64,000 nt of DNA from Streptomyces sp. NBC_01454 (GCF_036227565.1 NZ_CP109460.1:3968001-4032000); one strand, 5' to 3'. Numbered from the stretch's first letter, positions 25,936 to 36,415 are shown. Numbers and translations are program-made. The notes: generated by a model not told the origin, from the sequence alone.

Positions 25936-28900
25936 CTATGCCACCGGCTGGGCCGCGCCGTAGGCCGCCTCCACCGCCTGTTCGCGCTCCCACATGCGGC
26001 GGTACGGGCCGTCGGCCCCGGCCAGCGCGGCCGGGCTTCCGCTCTGCACGATCCGCCCGCGGTCCAGCACCAGCACCTCGTCGACCGCGTCGAGGCCGGT
26101 GAGCCGGTGGGTGATCAAAACCGTCGTACGGCCCTCGGTCGCGGCCAGCAGATCGGCGGTCAGCGCGTCGGCGGTGGCCAGATCGAGGTGCTCGGCGGGC
26201 TCGTCCAGGACGAGCACCGGGAAGTCCGCGAGCAGCGCACGGGCCAGGGCCAGCCGCTGCCGCTGGCCGCCGGACAGCCGGGCGCCGTGCTCACCGACCA
26301 TGGTGTCCAGGCCGTCGGGCAGCCCGCGCACCCAGTCCGCGAGCCGCACCCGGCCGAGCACGTCCCACAGGTCCTGGTCGGCGCCGTCCGGAACCGACCG
26401 GTCCCGGCGGGCGAGCCGGAGGTTCTCCCGCAGCGAGCTGTCGAAGAGGTGCGCGTCCTGCGCACACAGTCCCACCAGCCGGCGGACCGCATCGCCGTCG
26501 ATCTCCCGGGCCGCCGTGTCGGCCAGCGTGTACGTTCCCGACTCCTGGTCCAGGAAGCGCAGCAGCACCTGCGCCAGCGTGGTCTTGCCGGAGCCGGAGG
26601 CGCCGACGACGGCGAGCCGGTGTCCGGCCCGCAGGGTGAAGCCGACCCCGTCCAGCGCCGGCCGGTCCTGCCCCGGGTGGCGCGCGGTCAGCTCCCGCAC
26701 CACCAGCGGGAACGGCGTCGCGGGAGCGTCGGCCGGTACGGCCGGCTCGCGCACCGGCTCCGGGGCGTCCAGCACCTCGAAGACCCGCTCGGCGGCGTGC
26801 CGGGTGCGCCGGCGGTACTGCACCGCGAGCGGCAGCCCCGAAACCGCCTCGAACGCGGCGAGCGGGGTGAGCACGACGACCGCCAGCGCCACCCCCGCCA
26901 GCCGGCCGGCATGCACCGCCTGGACGCCGGCGACCGCCGCCGCGGCCGTCGTCAGCCCGCACAGCAGCGCCGACAGCCCGGCACCGGTCCCGGCCACGGC
27001 GGCCGAGCGGGCGGCGAGCGCGGTCAGGTCCCGGTCCGCGCGCCGCACCGCCTCGGTACGGGCCGTGAGGGCGCCGGCCACCGTCAACTCGGCGGTTCCG
27101 GTGAGCACCTCGACGACCCGGGTGGCGAGCCGTCCGCGCGCCGGCGCCAGCTGACGCTCCGCCCGCCGGGCCAGGGCGCCCGAGAGCAGCGGCACCCCGA
27201 CGCCCGCGAGCAGCAGCCCGGCGGCGAGGATCGCACCGGCCTGCGGCAGCAGCCATCCGGTGAAGCCGACCGTGCCCGCACCGACCAGCACCGCCGCGCC
27301 GACCGGCAGCAGCCAGCGCAGGAAGTAGTCCTGCACCGCGTCGACATCGGCCACCAGCCGCGACAGCAGATCGCCGCGCCGGCGCCCCGCGAGCCCGGCC
27401 GGCGCCAGCCGCTCCAGCCGCGTGAAGACAGCCACGCGTACATCGGCGAGCATCCGGAAGACCGCGTCATGGGCGACCAGCCGCTCGGCGTACCGGAAGA
27501 CCGCCCGCCCGATGCCGAACGCCCGGGTCGCGGTCACCGCCACCAGCAGATACAGCACCGGCGGCTGCTGTGCCGCACGCGAGATCAGCCAGCCGGAGGT
27601 CGCCATCAGGCCCACCGCGCAGCCCAGCGCGAGGCTCCCCAGCAGCAGCGCCAGACCCAGCCGGGCCCGACGGGCGCGGGCCGTCCCGCGCAGCCGGGCG
27701 AGCGCCGCACCGCGGGCGGGGCCCGCCGTCTCCTGCGCCGCGGTCCCGGTGGCATCCGGATCCCGGGGAGCGGGGACCACCACGGCTTCCGGGCGCGCTC
27801 CGGCACCGGTGTGCGGCCGCGCCTCCCCCGCGCCGGCCGGCTCCGTCCCTGCTGCCGGTGCCGCCGGGTCCGGGAGGCGCACCACCCGGTCCGCCACCGC
27901 CAGCAGCGCCGGCCGGTGGACGACGAGCAGGACCGTACGGCCGGCCGCGAGCCGGCGGACCGCGGCCACGACCGCTTCCTCGGTGGCGCCGTCCAGGTTC
28001 GCGGTGGGCTCGTCCAGCAGCAGGATCGGGCGGTCGGCGAGGAAGGCGCGGGCGAGCGCGAGGCGCTGGCGCTGCCCGGCGGAGAGCCCGGCACCGGACT
28101 CGCCGAGCCTGCTCGCCATCCCGTCCGGAAGGGCGTCGACGAAGTCCAGCGCACCCGCGTCGGCCAGGGCGGCGCGCACCGCGGCCTCGTCCGCGTCCGG
28201 CCGCGCCAGCCGTACGTTCTCGGCGATGCTGCCCGCGAACAGATGCGGCTGCTGCGGCACCCAGGCGATCCGCTGCCGCCAGCTCGCGGGGTCCAGGGAC
28301 GCGATGTCCCGCCCGTCGACGAGGGCCCGGCCCCCGGCCGGTCCGGTGAAGCCCAGCAGCACGCTCAGCAGCGTGGACTTGCCGGCGCCGGAGGGCCCCA
28401 CCAGCGCGACGGTCTCCCCGGGCCGGACCTCGAACGAGGTGGCGGGGAGCGAGTCGGCGGTGCGCCCGGGGTGGCGGACGACCAGGTTCTCGACGGCCAG
28501 CGCGGTGCCCGCGGGCGCGGGTGCGGTGCCGGGTACCGGCAGCGGTGTCTCCAGCACCGCGAAGACCTCCTCCGCGGCCGCCAGTCCCTCGGCCGCGGCG
28601 TGGTACTGCGCACCGACCTGCCGCAGCGGCAGATAGGCCTCGGGCGCCAGCACCAGCACCATCAGGCCGGTGTAGAGGTCGAGTTCGCCCTTCACCAGGC
28701 GCATCCCGATGCCGACCGCGACCAGCGCGACGGAGATGGTGGCGAGGAGTTCCAGGGCGAAGGAGGAGAGAAAGGCGATCCGCAGGGTGCGCAGCGTCGC
28801 CCGGCGGTAGGTGCCGGTGATCTCCCGGATGGAGGCGGCCTGGGCCTTGGCCCGGCCGAAGACCTTGAGGGTGGGCAGCCCCTCCACGACATCCAGGAAG

Positions 28901-29538
28901 TGGCCCGACAGCCGGGCGAGCAGCCGCCACTGACGGTCCATCCGCGACTGGGTGGCCCAGCCGATCAGGACCATGAACAGCGGGATCAGCGGCAGGGTGA
29001 GCACGATGGTGACGGCCGAGATCCAGTCGCCGGTGACGATCCGGGCGAGCACCGCGACCGGGACCACGACCGCCAGCCCCAGCTGCGGCAGATAGCGCGC
29101 GAAGTAGTCGTCCAGGGCGTCGATACCGCGGGTGGCGAGGTTGGTGAGTTCACCGGTGCGCCACTCGGCTTCGCGTGATGCCCCTTCGGACGTGGTGGCC
29201 GGGCGCCGGGCGGGCCCGAGCTTCGCCGCCCGCTCGATCAGCCGCATCCGCAGCTCGGACTTGACCGCCGCACCGGCGCGGTGGGCGGCCAGTTCGGTGA
29301 GCCAGGAGACCAGCCCGCGTCCGACGGAGACCGCGGCGAGCAGGACCAGCGGTGTGGTCAGGCCGCCGGGACCGAGACCGTGCTGGAAGGCGCCGACCAC
29401 GATCTCGGCAATCAGCATCGCCTGGCCGACGACCAGGCCCGCTCCGGCGAGCCCGAGCACCACCACCGCGACAAGGAAACCGCGGGTGGCGCGGGCGTAA
29501 CGGAGCAGGCGCGGGTCGACGGGTTTCACGTGAAACAT
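25936..29538 (-). CDS. cydCD: Fused thiol-reductant ABC exporter CydCD
   Basis: 1200 aa, both half-transporters in one chain as is usual in Streptomyces. CydD-like half: membrane domain about 15-310, Walker A GPSGAGKST, signature LSAGQRQRLALARAFL, Walker B ILLLDEPTANLD. A Pro/Ala/Gly linker (about 560-615) follows. CydC-like half: membrane domain about 625-890, Walker A GASGSGKTT, signature LSGGQRQRLALARALL, Walker B VLVLDEPAEHLD. It exports glutathione- or cysteine-like thiols (in actinomycetes perhaps mycothiol-linked) needed for assembly of cytochrome bd. The opening MFHVKP is encoded across a perfect parS site. Third gene of the cyd operon. Confidence 0.95.
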   Translation of the reverse strand: MFHVKPVDPRLLRYARATRGFLVAVVVLGLAGAGLVVGQAMLIAEIVVGAFQHGLGPGGLTTPLVLLAAVSVGRGLVSWLTELAAHRAGAAVKSELRMRLIERAAKLGPARRPATTSEGASREAEWRTGELTNLATRGIDALDDYFARYLPQLGLAVVVPVAVLARIVTGDWISAVTIVLTLPLIPLFMVLIGWATQSRMDRQWRLLARLSGHFLDVVEGLPTLKVFGRAKAQAASIREITGTYRRATLRTLRIAFLSSFALELLATISVALVAVGIGMRLVKGELDLYTGLMVLVLAPEAYLPLRQVGAQYHAAAEGLAAAEEVFAVLETPLPVPGTAPAPAGTALAVENLVVRHPGRTADSLPATSFEVRPGETVALVGPSGAGKSTLLSVLLGFTGPAGGRALVDGRDIASLDPASWRQRIAWVPQQPHLFAGSIAENVRLARPDADEAAVRAALADAGALDFVDALPDGMASRLGESGAGLSAGQRQRLALARAFLADRPILLLDEPTANLDGATEEAVVAAVRRLAAGRTVLLVVHRPALLAVADRVVRLPDPAAPAAGTEPAGAGEARPHTGAGARPEAVVVPAPRDPDATGTAAQETAGPARGAALARLRGTARARRARLGLALLLGSLALGCAVGLMATSGWLISRAAQQPPVLYLLVAVTATRAFGIGRAVFRYAERLVAHDAVFRMLADVRVAVFTRLERLAPAGLAGRRRGDLLSRLVADVDAVQDYFLRWLLPVGAAVLVGAGTVGFTGWLLPQAGAILAAGLLLAGVGVPLLSGALARRAERQLAPARGRLATRVVEVLTGTAELTVAGALTARTEAVRRADRDLTALAARSAAVAGTGAGLSALLCGLTTAAAAVAGVQAVHAGRLAGVALAVVVLTPLAAFEAVSGLPLAVQYRRRTRHAAERVFEVLDAPEPVREPAVPADAPATPFPLVVRELTARHPGQDRPALDGVGFTLRAGHRLAVVGASGSGKTTLAQVLLRFLDQESGTYTLADTAAREIDGDAVRRLVGLCAQDAHLFDSSLRENLRLARRDRSVPDGADQDLWDVLGRVRLADWVRGLPDGLDTMVGEHGARLSGGQRQRLALARALLADFPVLVLDEPAEHLDLATADALTADLLAATEGRTTVLITHRLTGLDAVDEVLVLDRGRIVQSGSPAALAGADGPYRRMWEREQAVEAAYGAAQPVA
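29523..29536. promoter_or_regulatory. parS site (ParB-binding) at the cydCD start codon
   Basis: Perfect GTTTCACGTGAAAC. It begins at the G of the ATG and supplies codons 2-5 (Phe-His-Val-Lys), so a segregation site and a coding start share the same bases. Confidence 0.93.
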
Positions 29539-29551
29539 TCCCTCCTGCCGA

Positions 29552-29571
29552 GGCCGCCCCGAGGGGCGGCC
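29552..29571 (-). other. Hairpin between cydB and cydCD
   Basis: GGCCGCCCC (29552-29560) and GGGGCGGCC (29563-29571) form a tight hairpin in the 39-bp gap, leaving about 13 bases to the cydCD start. It may limit read-through or stabilise the upstream cydAB message. Confidence 0.5.
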
Positions 29572-29577
29572 GCTCGG

Positions 29578-30582
<1,005 letters not shown>

Positions 30583-30591
30583 GGTCGCCTC

Positions 30592-32100
30592 CTAGTACGA
30601 GAAGGCCATCGGCCGGTCGGCGTCCGTGCTGTCGCCGCCGATCCTGGTGGGCGGATTGAGGTCGGAGTCGGAGAGCTCCTGCGGGCCGGCCTTGATGTAC
30701 TTCACCAGCAGCTTGACCTCGACCACGGCGAGGATCGCGTACAGCGTGGTGAAGACGATCATCGAGGTGAGCACCTCACCCTGCGAGACGCCGGGGGACA
30801 CCGCGTCGGAGGTGCGCAGCACGCCGTAGACGACCCAGGGCTGGCGGCCCATCTCGGTGAATATCCAGCCCCACGAGTTGGCGATCAGCGGGAAGCCGAG
30901 GGTGACGAAGGCGAGCGACCAGTACGCCTTGGTCAGCCGGGCGCCGAGCACCTTGTTCTTGGTGAGCGCGAGACGGGGTGGTTCCTCGTCCCCCGTCCGC
31001 AGCCCCGGCGAGAGCCAGAACTTCTTCCGGGTGAGCCAGAGTCCGGCGAGCCCGATGGCGAACGACGACATCCCGAAGCCGATCATCCAGCGGAAGCCCC
31101 AGTAGGCGACCGGGATGTTGGGCCGGTAGTCACCGGGCCCGAACTTCTGCTGCTCGGACTTGTTGACGTCGTTGATGCCGGGGACCGGCGAGGTGAAGTC
31201 GCTGTGCGCGAGGAAGGAGAGCAGACCGGGGATCTCGATGGCCACGTCGTTGTGGCCCTTTTCGACATCGCCGTAGGCGAAGACCGAGAACGGCGCCGGC
31301 TCCTCCTTGTCCCACAGCGCCTCGGCGGCGGCCATCTTCATCGGCTGCTGCTGGAACATGACCTTGCCGAGCGAGTCACCGCTGATCGCGGTCAGCACGC
31401 CGGCGATCACGAGGGTGACCAGCCCCAGCCGCAGCGAGGTGCGCATGACCTTGATGTGCTTCTTGCGCATCAGATGGAAGGCCGCGATGCCGACCATGAA
31501 GGCGCCGCCGGTCAGGAAGGCCGCGGTCAGCGTGTGGAAGGCCACGACCAGGGTGGTGTCCTGGGTCAGCACCTTCCAGAAGTCGGTCAGCTCGGCGCGT
31601 CCGGTGGCGGCGTTGTACTTGTAGCCGACCGGGTGCTGCATCCAGGAGTTCGCCGCCAGGATGAAGTACGCCGACAGGATCGTGCCGATCGAGACCATCC
31701 ACATGCAGAAGCAGTGGATCTTCTTGGGCAGCTTGTCCCAGCCGAAGATCCACAGACCGATGAAGGTGGACTCGAAGAAGAAAGCGATCAGCGCCTCGAA
31801 GGCCAGCGGGGCACCGAAGACGTCACCGACGAACCGCGAGTAGTCGGACCAGTTCATCCCGAACTGGAACTCCTGGACGATGCCGGTGACGACGCCCATC
31901 GCGATGTTGATCAGAAACAGCTTGCCCCAGAACTTGGTGGCCTTGAGGTACTTCTGCTTCCCCGTGCGCACCCATGCGGTCTCGAGTCCGGCCACCAGGG
32001 CGGCGAGGGAGATCGTCAAGGGGACGAACAAGAAGTGGTAGACGGTCGTGATGCCGAATTGCCATCGCGCCAGTGTCTCTGGCGCCAACGCCAGCTCCAC
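30592..32100 (-). CDS. cydA: Cytochrome bd oxidase subunit I
   Basis: 502 aa, nine predicted membrane segments. The heme b595-ligand region is ARWQFGITTVYHFLFVPLT near residue 18. The low-spin heme b558 ligand His lies in TLTAAFLTGG-flanking helices, and the quinol loop begins near WKVLTQ and is short, the usual actinobacterial form. GFRWMIGFGMSS is also conserved. High-affinity O2 reduction under low oxygen or when the bc1-aa3 branch is blocked. The Rex operator and Crp-like dyad upstream indicate redox control. Confidence 0.96.
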   Translation of the reverse strand: MELALAPETLARWQFGITTVYHFLFVPLTISLAALVAGLETAWVRTGKQKYLKATKFWGKLFLINIAMGVVTGIVQEFQFGMNWSDYSRFVGDVFGAPLAFEALIAFFFESTFIGLWIFGWDKLPKKIHCFCMWMVSIGTILSAYFILAANSWMQHPVGYKYNAATGRAELTDFWKVLTQDTTLVVAFHTLTAAFLTGGAFMVGIAAFHLMRKKHIKVMRTSLRLGLVTLVIAGVLTAISGDSLGKVMFQQQPMKMAAAEALWDKEEPAPFSVFAYGDVEKGHNDVAIEIPGLLSFLAHSDFTSPVPGINDVNKSEQQKFGPGDYRPNIPVAYWGFRWMIGFGMSSFAIGLAGLWLTRKKFWLSPGLRTGDEEPPRLALTKNKVLGARLTKAYWSLAFVTLGFPLIANSWGWIFTEMGRQPWVVYGVLRTSDAVSPGVSQGEVLTSMIVFTTLYAILAVVEVKLLVKYIKAGPQELSDSDLNPPTRIGGDSTDADRPMAFSY

Positions 32101-32181
32101 GTCGCTTCCTCCTTACGTCACCGTTGCACTGCGCCGATGCCCCTTTTGCGCCACATAAAGCGGTGCATACCAGGGCGCGCT

Positions 32182-32197
32182 TGTGAACGCGTTCACA
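32182..32197. promoter_or_regulatory. Rex operator (ROP) upstream of cydA
   Basis: Perfect 16-bp palindrome TGTGAACGCGTTCACA, the operator described for the NADH/NAD+ sensor Rex of S. coelicolor at cydABCD. It is 82-97 bp ahead of the cydA start, in a locally AT-rich stretch (TTCACAAATGATTATC follows). Confidence 0.93.
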
Positions 32198-32246
32198 TTC
32201 ACAAATGATTATCCCCCACCGCCTTTCCGCCATTCCTCTGGGGGGT

Positions 32247-32264
32247 GCGTGACCGCGGTCACGC
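32247..32264. promoter_or_regulatory. Crp-like 18-bp palindrome upstream of cydA
   Basis: GCGTGACCGCGGTCACGC is a perfect 18-bp palindrome and fits the reported S. coelicolor Crp motif GTG-N6-GNCAC. It lies 50 bp beyond the Rex site (about 147-164 bp from the cydA start). Binding is inferred. Confidence 0.6.
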
Positions 32265-32287
32265 TCGAATCCATGGTGCGCGCGCGC

Positions 32288-32329
32288 AAAAAAGCCGAGG
32301 CCGCGGGTCAGGGGACCCACGGCCTCGGC
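32288..32329 (-). terminator. Intrinsic terminator of hisC with U tract
   Basis: Stem of 10 + 5 bp (GCCGAGGCCG/CGGCCTCGGC, one C/A mismatch, then GGGTC/GACCC), loop AGGG. On the minus strand six T residues follow (plus-strand A run 32288-32293). It starts 18 bp after the hisC stop and insulates the cyd promoter. Confidence 0.9.
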
Positions 32330-32346
32330 GGCGGTCGTACGACGGC

Positions 32347-33426
32347 CTACAGCGCCTTGCGGAACTCCTCCGCGGCCTGCAGGAACAGGTCCATCGCCGG
32401 GCTCTCGCCGATCGTCACCCGCACGCCCTCGCCGGGGAACGGCCGGACCACCACGCCGGCCCGCTCACAGGCCGCCGCGAAGTCGACGGTCCGGTCGCCC
32501 AGCCGCAGCCAGACGAAATTGGCCTGCGTCTCGGGGACCGTCCAGCCCTGCCCGAGCAGCCCCTCCACGACCCGCGACCGTTCGGCCACCAGCGCGTCGA
32601 CCCGCTCCAGCAGCGCCGCCTCGCTGCGCAGCGAGGCCACCGCCGCCTCCTGCGCGAGCTGGCTCACACCGAACGGCACCGCCGTCTTGCGCAGCGCGGC
32701 GGCCACCGGCTCGTGCGCCACCGCGAAGCCGACCCGCAGCCCGGCCAGGCCGTACGCCTTGGAGAAGGTGCGCAGCACACACACATTGGGGCGGTCCCGG
32801 TAGAGGTCGAGGCCATCCGGCACCTCGGCATCGCGCACGAATTCGCAGTAGGCCTCGTCCAGCACCACCAGCACCTCGCTCGGCACCCGGTCCAGGAAGG
32901 ACTCCAGCTCCGCGCGGCGCACGACGGTGCCGGTGGGGTTGTTGGGGTTGCAGACAAAGATCAGCCGGGTCCGCTCGGTGATCGCCGCAAGCATGGCCTC
33001 CAGGTCGTGCACCTCATCGGAGTCCAGCGGGACCTGCACCGGAGTGGCGCCGGAGACCTGAGTGACGATCGGGTACGCCTCGAATGACCGCCAGGCGTAG
33101 ATCACTTCATCGCCGGGCCCGGCAGTCGACTGGATCAGCTGCTGGGCCACGCCGACCGAACCGGTGCCGGTCGCCAGGTGCTCCACCGGCACGGAGAAGC
33201 GCTCGGAGAGCTCCGCCATCAGGCCCGTGCAGGCCATGTCCGGGTAGCGGTTGAAGGACCCGGCGGCGGTCACCGCGCGCTCCAGGACGCCGGGGAGCGG
33301 CGGATAGGGGTTCTCATTGGAGGACAGCTTGTAAGTGACGGGGCCACCGGCCGCCGCCGGCCGGCCCGGCTTGTAGGTGGGGATGCCGTCCAGCGCCGTA
33401 CGCAGCTTCGGGGTCTTCTCGCTCAC
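32347..33426 (-). CDS. hisC: Histidinol-phosphate/aromatic aminotransferase
   Basis: 359 aa fold-type I PLP enzyme. Motifs: [14 protein letters not shown] near the N-terminus, [33 protein letters not shown], and the PLP lysine in [15 protein letters not shown]. It transaminates imidazole-acetol phosphate in histidine synthesis or aryl-pyruvates. It is not in a his operon here, so it may be the second hisC-type (aromatic) copy common in Streptomyces. GTG 33426 has AGGAGG about 10 bases upstream, which decides the start against earlier in-frame codons. Divergent from the LacI-type gene. Confidence 0.88.
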   Translation of the reverse strand: MSEKTPKLRTALDGIPTYKPGRPAAAGGPVTYKLSSNENPYPPLPGVLERAVTAAGSFNRYPDMACTGLMAELSERFSVPVEHLATGTGSVGVAQQLIQSTAGPGDEVIYAWRSFEAYPIVTQVSGATPVQVPLDSDEVHDLEAMLAAITERTRLIFVCNPNNPTGTVVRRAELESFLDRVPSEVLVVLDEAYCEFVRDAEVPDGLDLYRDRPNVCVLRTFSKAYGLAGLRVGFAVAHEPVAAALRKTAVPFGVSQLAQEAAVASLRSEAALLERVDALVAERSRVVEGLLGQGWTVPETQANFVWLRLGDRTVDFAAACERAGVVVRPFPGEGVRVTIGESPAMDLFLQAAEEFRKAL

Positions 33427-33831
33427 CGCAGGTCCTCCTCGACCGTCCCGCTCGACTCCAATACTGCACACCTTATGAGGATTAGCCCGTTCGGCGGCAG
33501 CCCCGGCCCGCCGCCGGACCGTCTCGCGCACCCCGGCACCCTCGCCTGGACGACCCCGCGCAACCTCACCGAAGGGCGCTGCCCGGTCCGGTGCGCGCCG
33601 GTGGCTCGCGCCGTGGCGCGCATCCCCCGTCAAGGTGACTTGCGGCCACTTCGGGACCGGAACCGACGGGCAGGTAAAGCTGTCGAATCTCCCCCGGAAT
33701 CATCCCTCCCCTCCCTAACTACCTGGGAATCAAGGTGACTTGGCGGCTACTCGCCATGCAGAAACGTGCCTTGCCGAAGCCGTCACCCAAGCCCCGTGAA
33801 GGGGTCTCACGAGCCCTACTATCGGCTCGCC
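33427..33831. other. Divergent hisC/LacI intergenic region with repeated CAAGGTGACTTG
   Basis: 405 bp without a gene. CAAGGTGACTTG (a CAAG-N4-CTTG dyad) followed by a CGGC-type word occurs at 33631-33642 and again at 33731-33742, exactly 100 bp apart. A good -10, TACTAT (33817-33822), lies 9 bases before the LacI ATG, giving a near-leaderless transcript. The hisC side has an AT-richer patch near 33460-33490 that may hold its promoter. Confidence 0.55.
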
Positions 33832-34932
33832 ATGACAGCAGCAGGGAAGCACCAGGTGAGCCGGTCAACCGGTCGCCGGCTGGGGCGGGCGGGCATCCGG
33901 GACGTGGCCGCCGCAGCCGGTGTGTCGATCACGACTGTCTCCGACGCGCTCAACGGCAAGGGCCGGCTTCCGGATGCCACCCGTAGCCATGTCCGTGAGG
34001 TGGCCGACCGGCTGGGCTACCGCCCGTCCGCAGCCGCCCGCACCCTCCGTACCGGCAAGTCGGGCCTCCTCGGCCTGACCGTGACCACGTACGGGGATGA
34101 ACCTTTCACCTTCACCGAATTCGCCTACTTCGCCGAGATGGCCAGAGCCGCCACCTCCGCGGCCCTGGCCCGCGGCTATGCGCTGGTCATCCTCCCCGCG
34201 ACCTCCCGCCACGACGTGTGGTCCAACGTCGCCCTGGACGGCACCGTCGTCATCGATCCCGCCGACGGCGATCCCGTCGTCACCGAGCTCGTCCGGCACG
34301 GCATCCCCGTCGTCTCCGACGGCCGGCCCGGCGGTGCCCTGCCGGTCACCGGCTGGGTCGACAACGATCACGAGGCGGCCGTCCTCGGCTTGCTCGACCA
34401 TCTCGCCGACGCCGGCGCCCGCCGTATCGGGCTGCTCACGGGCAACACCACCGACACCTACACACGACTGTCGACCACCGCCTATCTGCACTGGTGCGAG
34501 CGGGTCGGCCAGGACCCGGTGTACGAGTCCTACCCGGCGCACGACCCGTGCGCGGGGGCGGTCGCCGCCGACCGGCTGCTGGCCCGCCCGGACCGCCCGG
34601 ACGCGGTCTACGGGCTCTTCGACCCCAACGGCACGGATCTGCTCGCCGCCGCCCGCCGCTACGGGCTGCGGGTACCGGAGGACCTGCTGCTGGTGTGCTG
34701 CAGCGAGTCCACCCTCTACGCCGCCACCGAGCCGCCCGTCACCACGCTGTCCCTCAAGCCGCGCCGCATCGGCACCGCCGTCGTCCAGATCCTCATCGAC
34801 GCCATCGAGGGGCTCGACACCGGCCGGCCCATCGAACAGGTCATACCGACCGACCTGATCGTCCGGGCCTCGTCCCAGCGGCGCTCGCCCAGAACGACCG
34901 TCAGTCCACCACGGGGACCCACCGGCGACTGA
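33832..34932 (+). CDS. LacI-family transcriptional regulator
   Basis: 366 aa. LacI helix-turn-helix and hinge at residues 18-75 (GIRDVAAAAGVSITTVSDAL; VREVADRLGYRPSAAARTLR), then a periplasmic-binding-like effector domain (GLLGLTVTTYGDEP; VVSDGRPGG; DNDHEAAVLGLLDHLADAG; ARRIGLLTGNTTDTYTR) and C-terminal TTLSLKPRRIGTAVVQIL. No sugar-use gene is adjacent, so the ligand is unknown. The same pairing with hisC and cyd is familiar in the Streptomyces core, so this is not a mobile sugar locus. The start follows TACTAT by 9 bases. Confidence 0.9.
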   Translation: MTAAGKHQVSRSTGRRLGRAGIRDVAAAAGVSITTVSDALNGKGRLPDATRSHVREVADRLGYRPSAAARTLRTGKSGLLGLTVTTYGDEPFTFTEFAYFAEMARAATSAALARGYALVILPATSRHDVWSNVALDGTVVIDPADGDPVVTELVRHGIPVVSDGRPGGALPVTGWVDNDHEAAVLGLLDHLADAGARRIGLLTGNTTDTYTRLSTTAYLHWCERVGQDPVYESYPAHDPCAGAVAADRLLARPDRPDAVYGLFDPNGTDLLAAARRYGLRVPEDLLLVCCSESTLYAATEPPVTTLSLKPRRIGTAVVQILIDAIEGLDTGRPIEQVIPTDLIVRASSQRRSPRTTVSPPRGPTGD

Positions 34933-35156
34933 TCTTGCTCGCACATACGGAGGACCGAACGCTCACTTCAGCACGGAAAAAACCGGGTGATCCCGGGAAA
35001 AATCATCCGCGAATGCCGGGCTCCGGCGGATTGACCACCCCCGGGTGCGTCACAACCCGCTACCGGCATTCCTATGATGGGCGCACGACACCGCGGACCG
35101 CCGTCGACCAGGCAAAGGTCCGAGAGGTGCACGGCGGCGCGACGGTGGAGGGGTCG

Positions 35157-36305
35157 ATGACTCAGGGGGCCAGTCAGGGACCCATGGTGTGGACCATGGC
35201 GGGAGCAGCTCCGGCGTCCGTACCGCCGCCCGGAGTGCCCTCCGGCATGACCGCCGGGTCCCCCGTGCCGCCTGCCGGCCCCTCGCTCCCGCTGCCCGCC
35301 GGCGCCCCGGCCGCACCGCCTGCCGCGCCCCCCGTGGTGCCGCCCGCCGCCCCGCCGGCCGACCTGCCCGAGGAGTACACGCCGACCGCGCGTGACCTGC
35401 CGGTCATCGAGCCCGGCCGTACGGACACCCTGATCGACCGGCCGGCGGTCATCCCGGAGCCGGCCCCGGACCCCGACGCGCCCGACGGCATGGGCCCGTT
35501 GTACGTCGTCGGCGATGTGCACGGCTACTACGACGAGCTACGCGAGGCGCTGGCCGCCGAGGGCCTGATCGACGCCGACGGCAGCTGGGCGGCCGGCAAC
35601 GCCCGGCTCTGGTTCCTCGGCGACTTCACCGACCGCGGTCCGGACGGCATCGGCGTCATCGACCTCGTCATGCAGCTCTCCGCCGAGGCCGCGGCCGCCG
35701 GCGGCTACTGCAAGGCGCTGATGGGCAACCACGAACTGCTGCTGCTGGGCGCCAAGCGGTTCGGCGACACCCCCGTACAGTCAGGCGCCGGCACCGCCTC
35801 CTTCCAGGCCGCCTGGCTCCTCAACGGCGGCCAGAAGACCGATATGGACCGCCTGGAGGACCACCACCTCCAGTGGATGGCCCGGCTGGATGCCGTGATG
35901 GAGGAGGACGGGCATCTGCTCGTGCACTCCGACACCACCGCCTACCTCGATTACGGCGACTCCATCGAGGCCGTCAACGACACCGTGCACGACGTGCTGA
36001 CGCGCAGCGAAGCGGACGAAGTCTGGGATCTGTTCCGGAAGTTCACCAAGCGCTTCGCCTTCCGTGACGAGTCCGGCTCCGAGGCCGTGCGGGAACTCCT
36101 CGACGCCTACGGCGGCGACCGCGTCGTCCACGGCCACAGCCCGATCCCGTATCTGCTGGGCGAGGTCGGCGCGGAGGACGGCGAGAGCGAGAGCGTCGCG
36201 GTCGACGGTCCGCATGTCTACGCCGATGGTCTGGCCATCGCCATGGACGGCGGTATCACGATGGCCGGGAAGCTCCTGGTCGTTCAACTTCCTTTGGCCG
36301 GCTGA
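35157..36305 (+). CDS. PPP-type metallophosphoesterase with Pro/Ala-rich N-terminus
   Basis: 382 aa. Residues 1-100 are Pro/Ala/Gly-rich with PPAAPPVVPPAAPP-like runs and are probably disordered. The catalytic domain then shows the calcineurin-like set: VVGDVHGYYDEL, FLGDFTDRGPDGIG, LMGNHELLLLG, and VVHGHSPIP near residue 325. These hold a bimetal centre for Ser/Thr phosphatase or Ap4A-hydrolase-like activity. ATG 35157 with GGAGG upstream was chosen, although the frame is open from 34218. Upstream, an A-rich hairpin-like stretch near 34978-35005 probably terminates the LacI transcript, and TATGAT near 35071 is a promoter candidate. Confidence 0.86.
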   Translation: MTQGASQGPMVWTMAGAAPASVPPPGVPSGMTAGSPVPPAGPSLPLPAGAPAAPPAAPPVVPPAAPPADLPEEYTPTARDLPVIEPGRTDTLIDRPAVIPEPAPDPDAPDGMGPLYVVGDVHGYYDELREALAAEGLIDADGSWAAGNARLWFLGDFTDRGPDGIGVIDLVMQLSAEAAAAGGYCKALMGNHELLLLGAKRFGDTPVQSGAGTASFQAAWLLNGGQKTDMDRLEDHHLQWMARLDAVMEEDGHLLVHSDTTAYLDYGDSIEAVNDTVHDVLTRSEADEVWDLFRKFTKRFAFRDESGSEAVRELLDAYGGDRVVHGHSPIPYLLGEVGAEDGESESVAVDGPHVYADGLAIAMDGGITMAGKLLVVQLPLAG

Positions 36306-36415
36306 GCGTTATCGGTTCGGCCGGACATGTGCCGGGGGGCCGGAGGCCGGGAGGGAACCGGGTGACGCCACGGACACAAACCGGTCGTGGCATTACTCAA
36401 ATTCCGCAAACTCTC

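Noticed and set aside
25843..29178. Open plus-strand frame of more than 1100 codons
   Set aside because: Entirely antisense to cydCD, Arg/Gly/Gln-rich, no domains; a GC-rich shadow frame.
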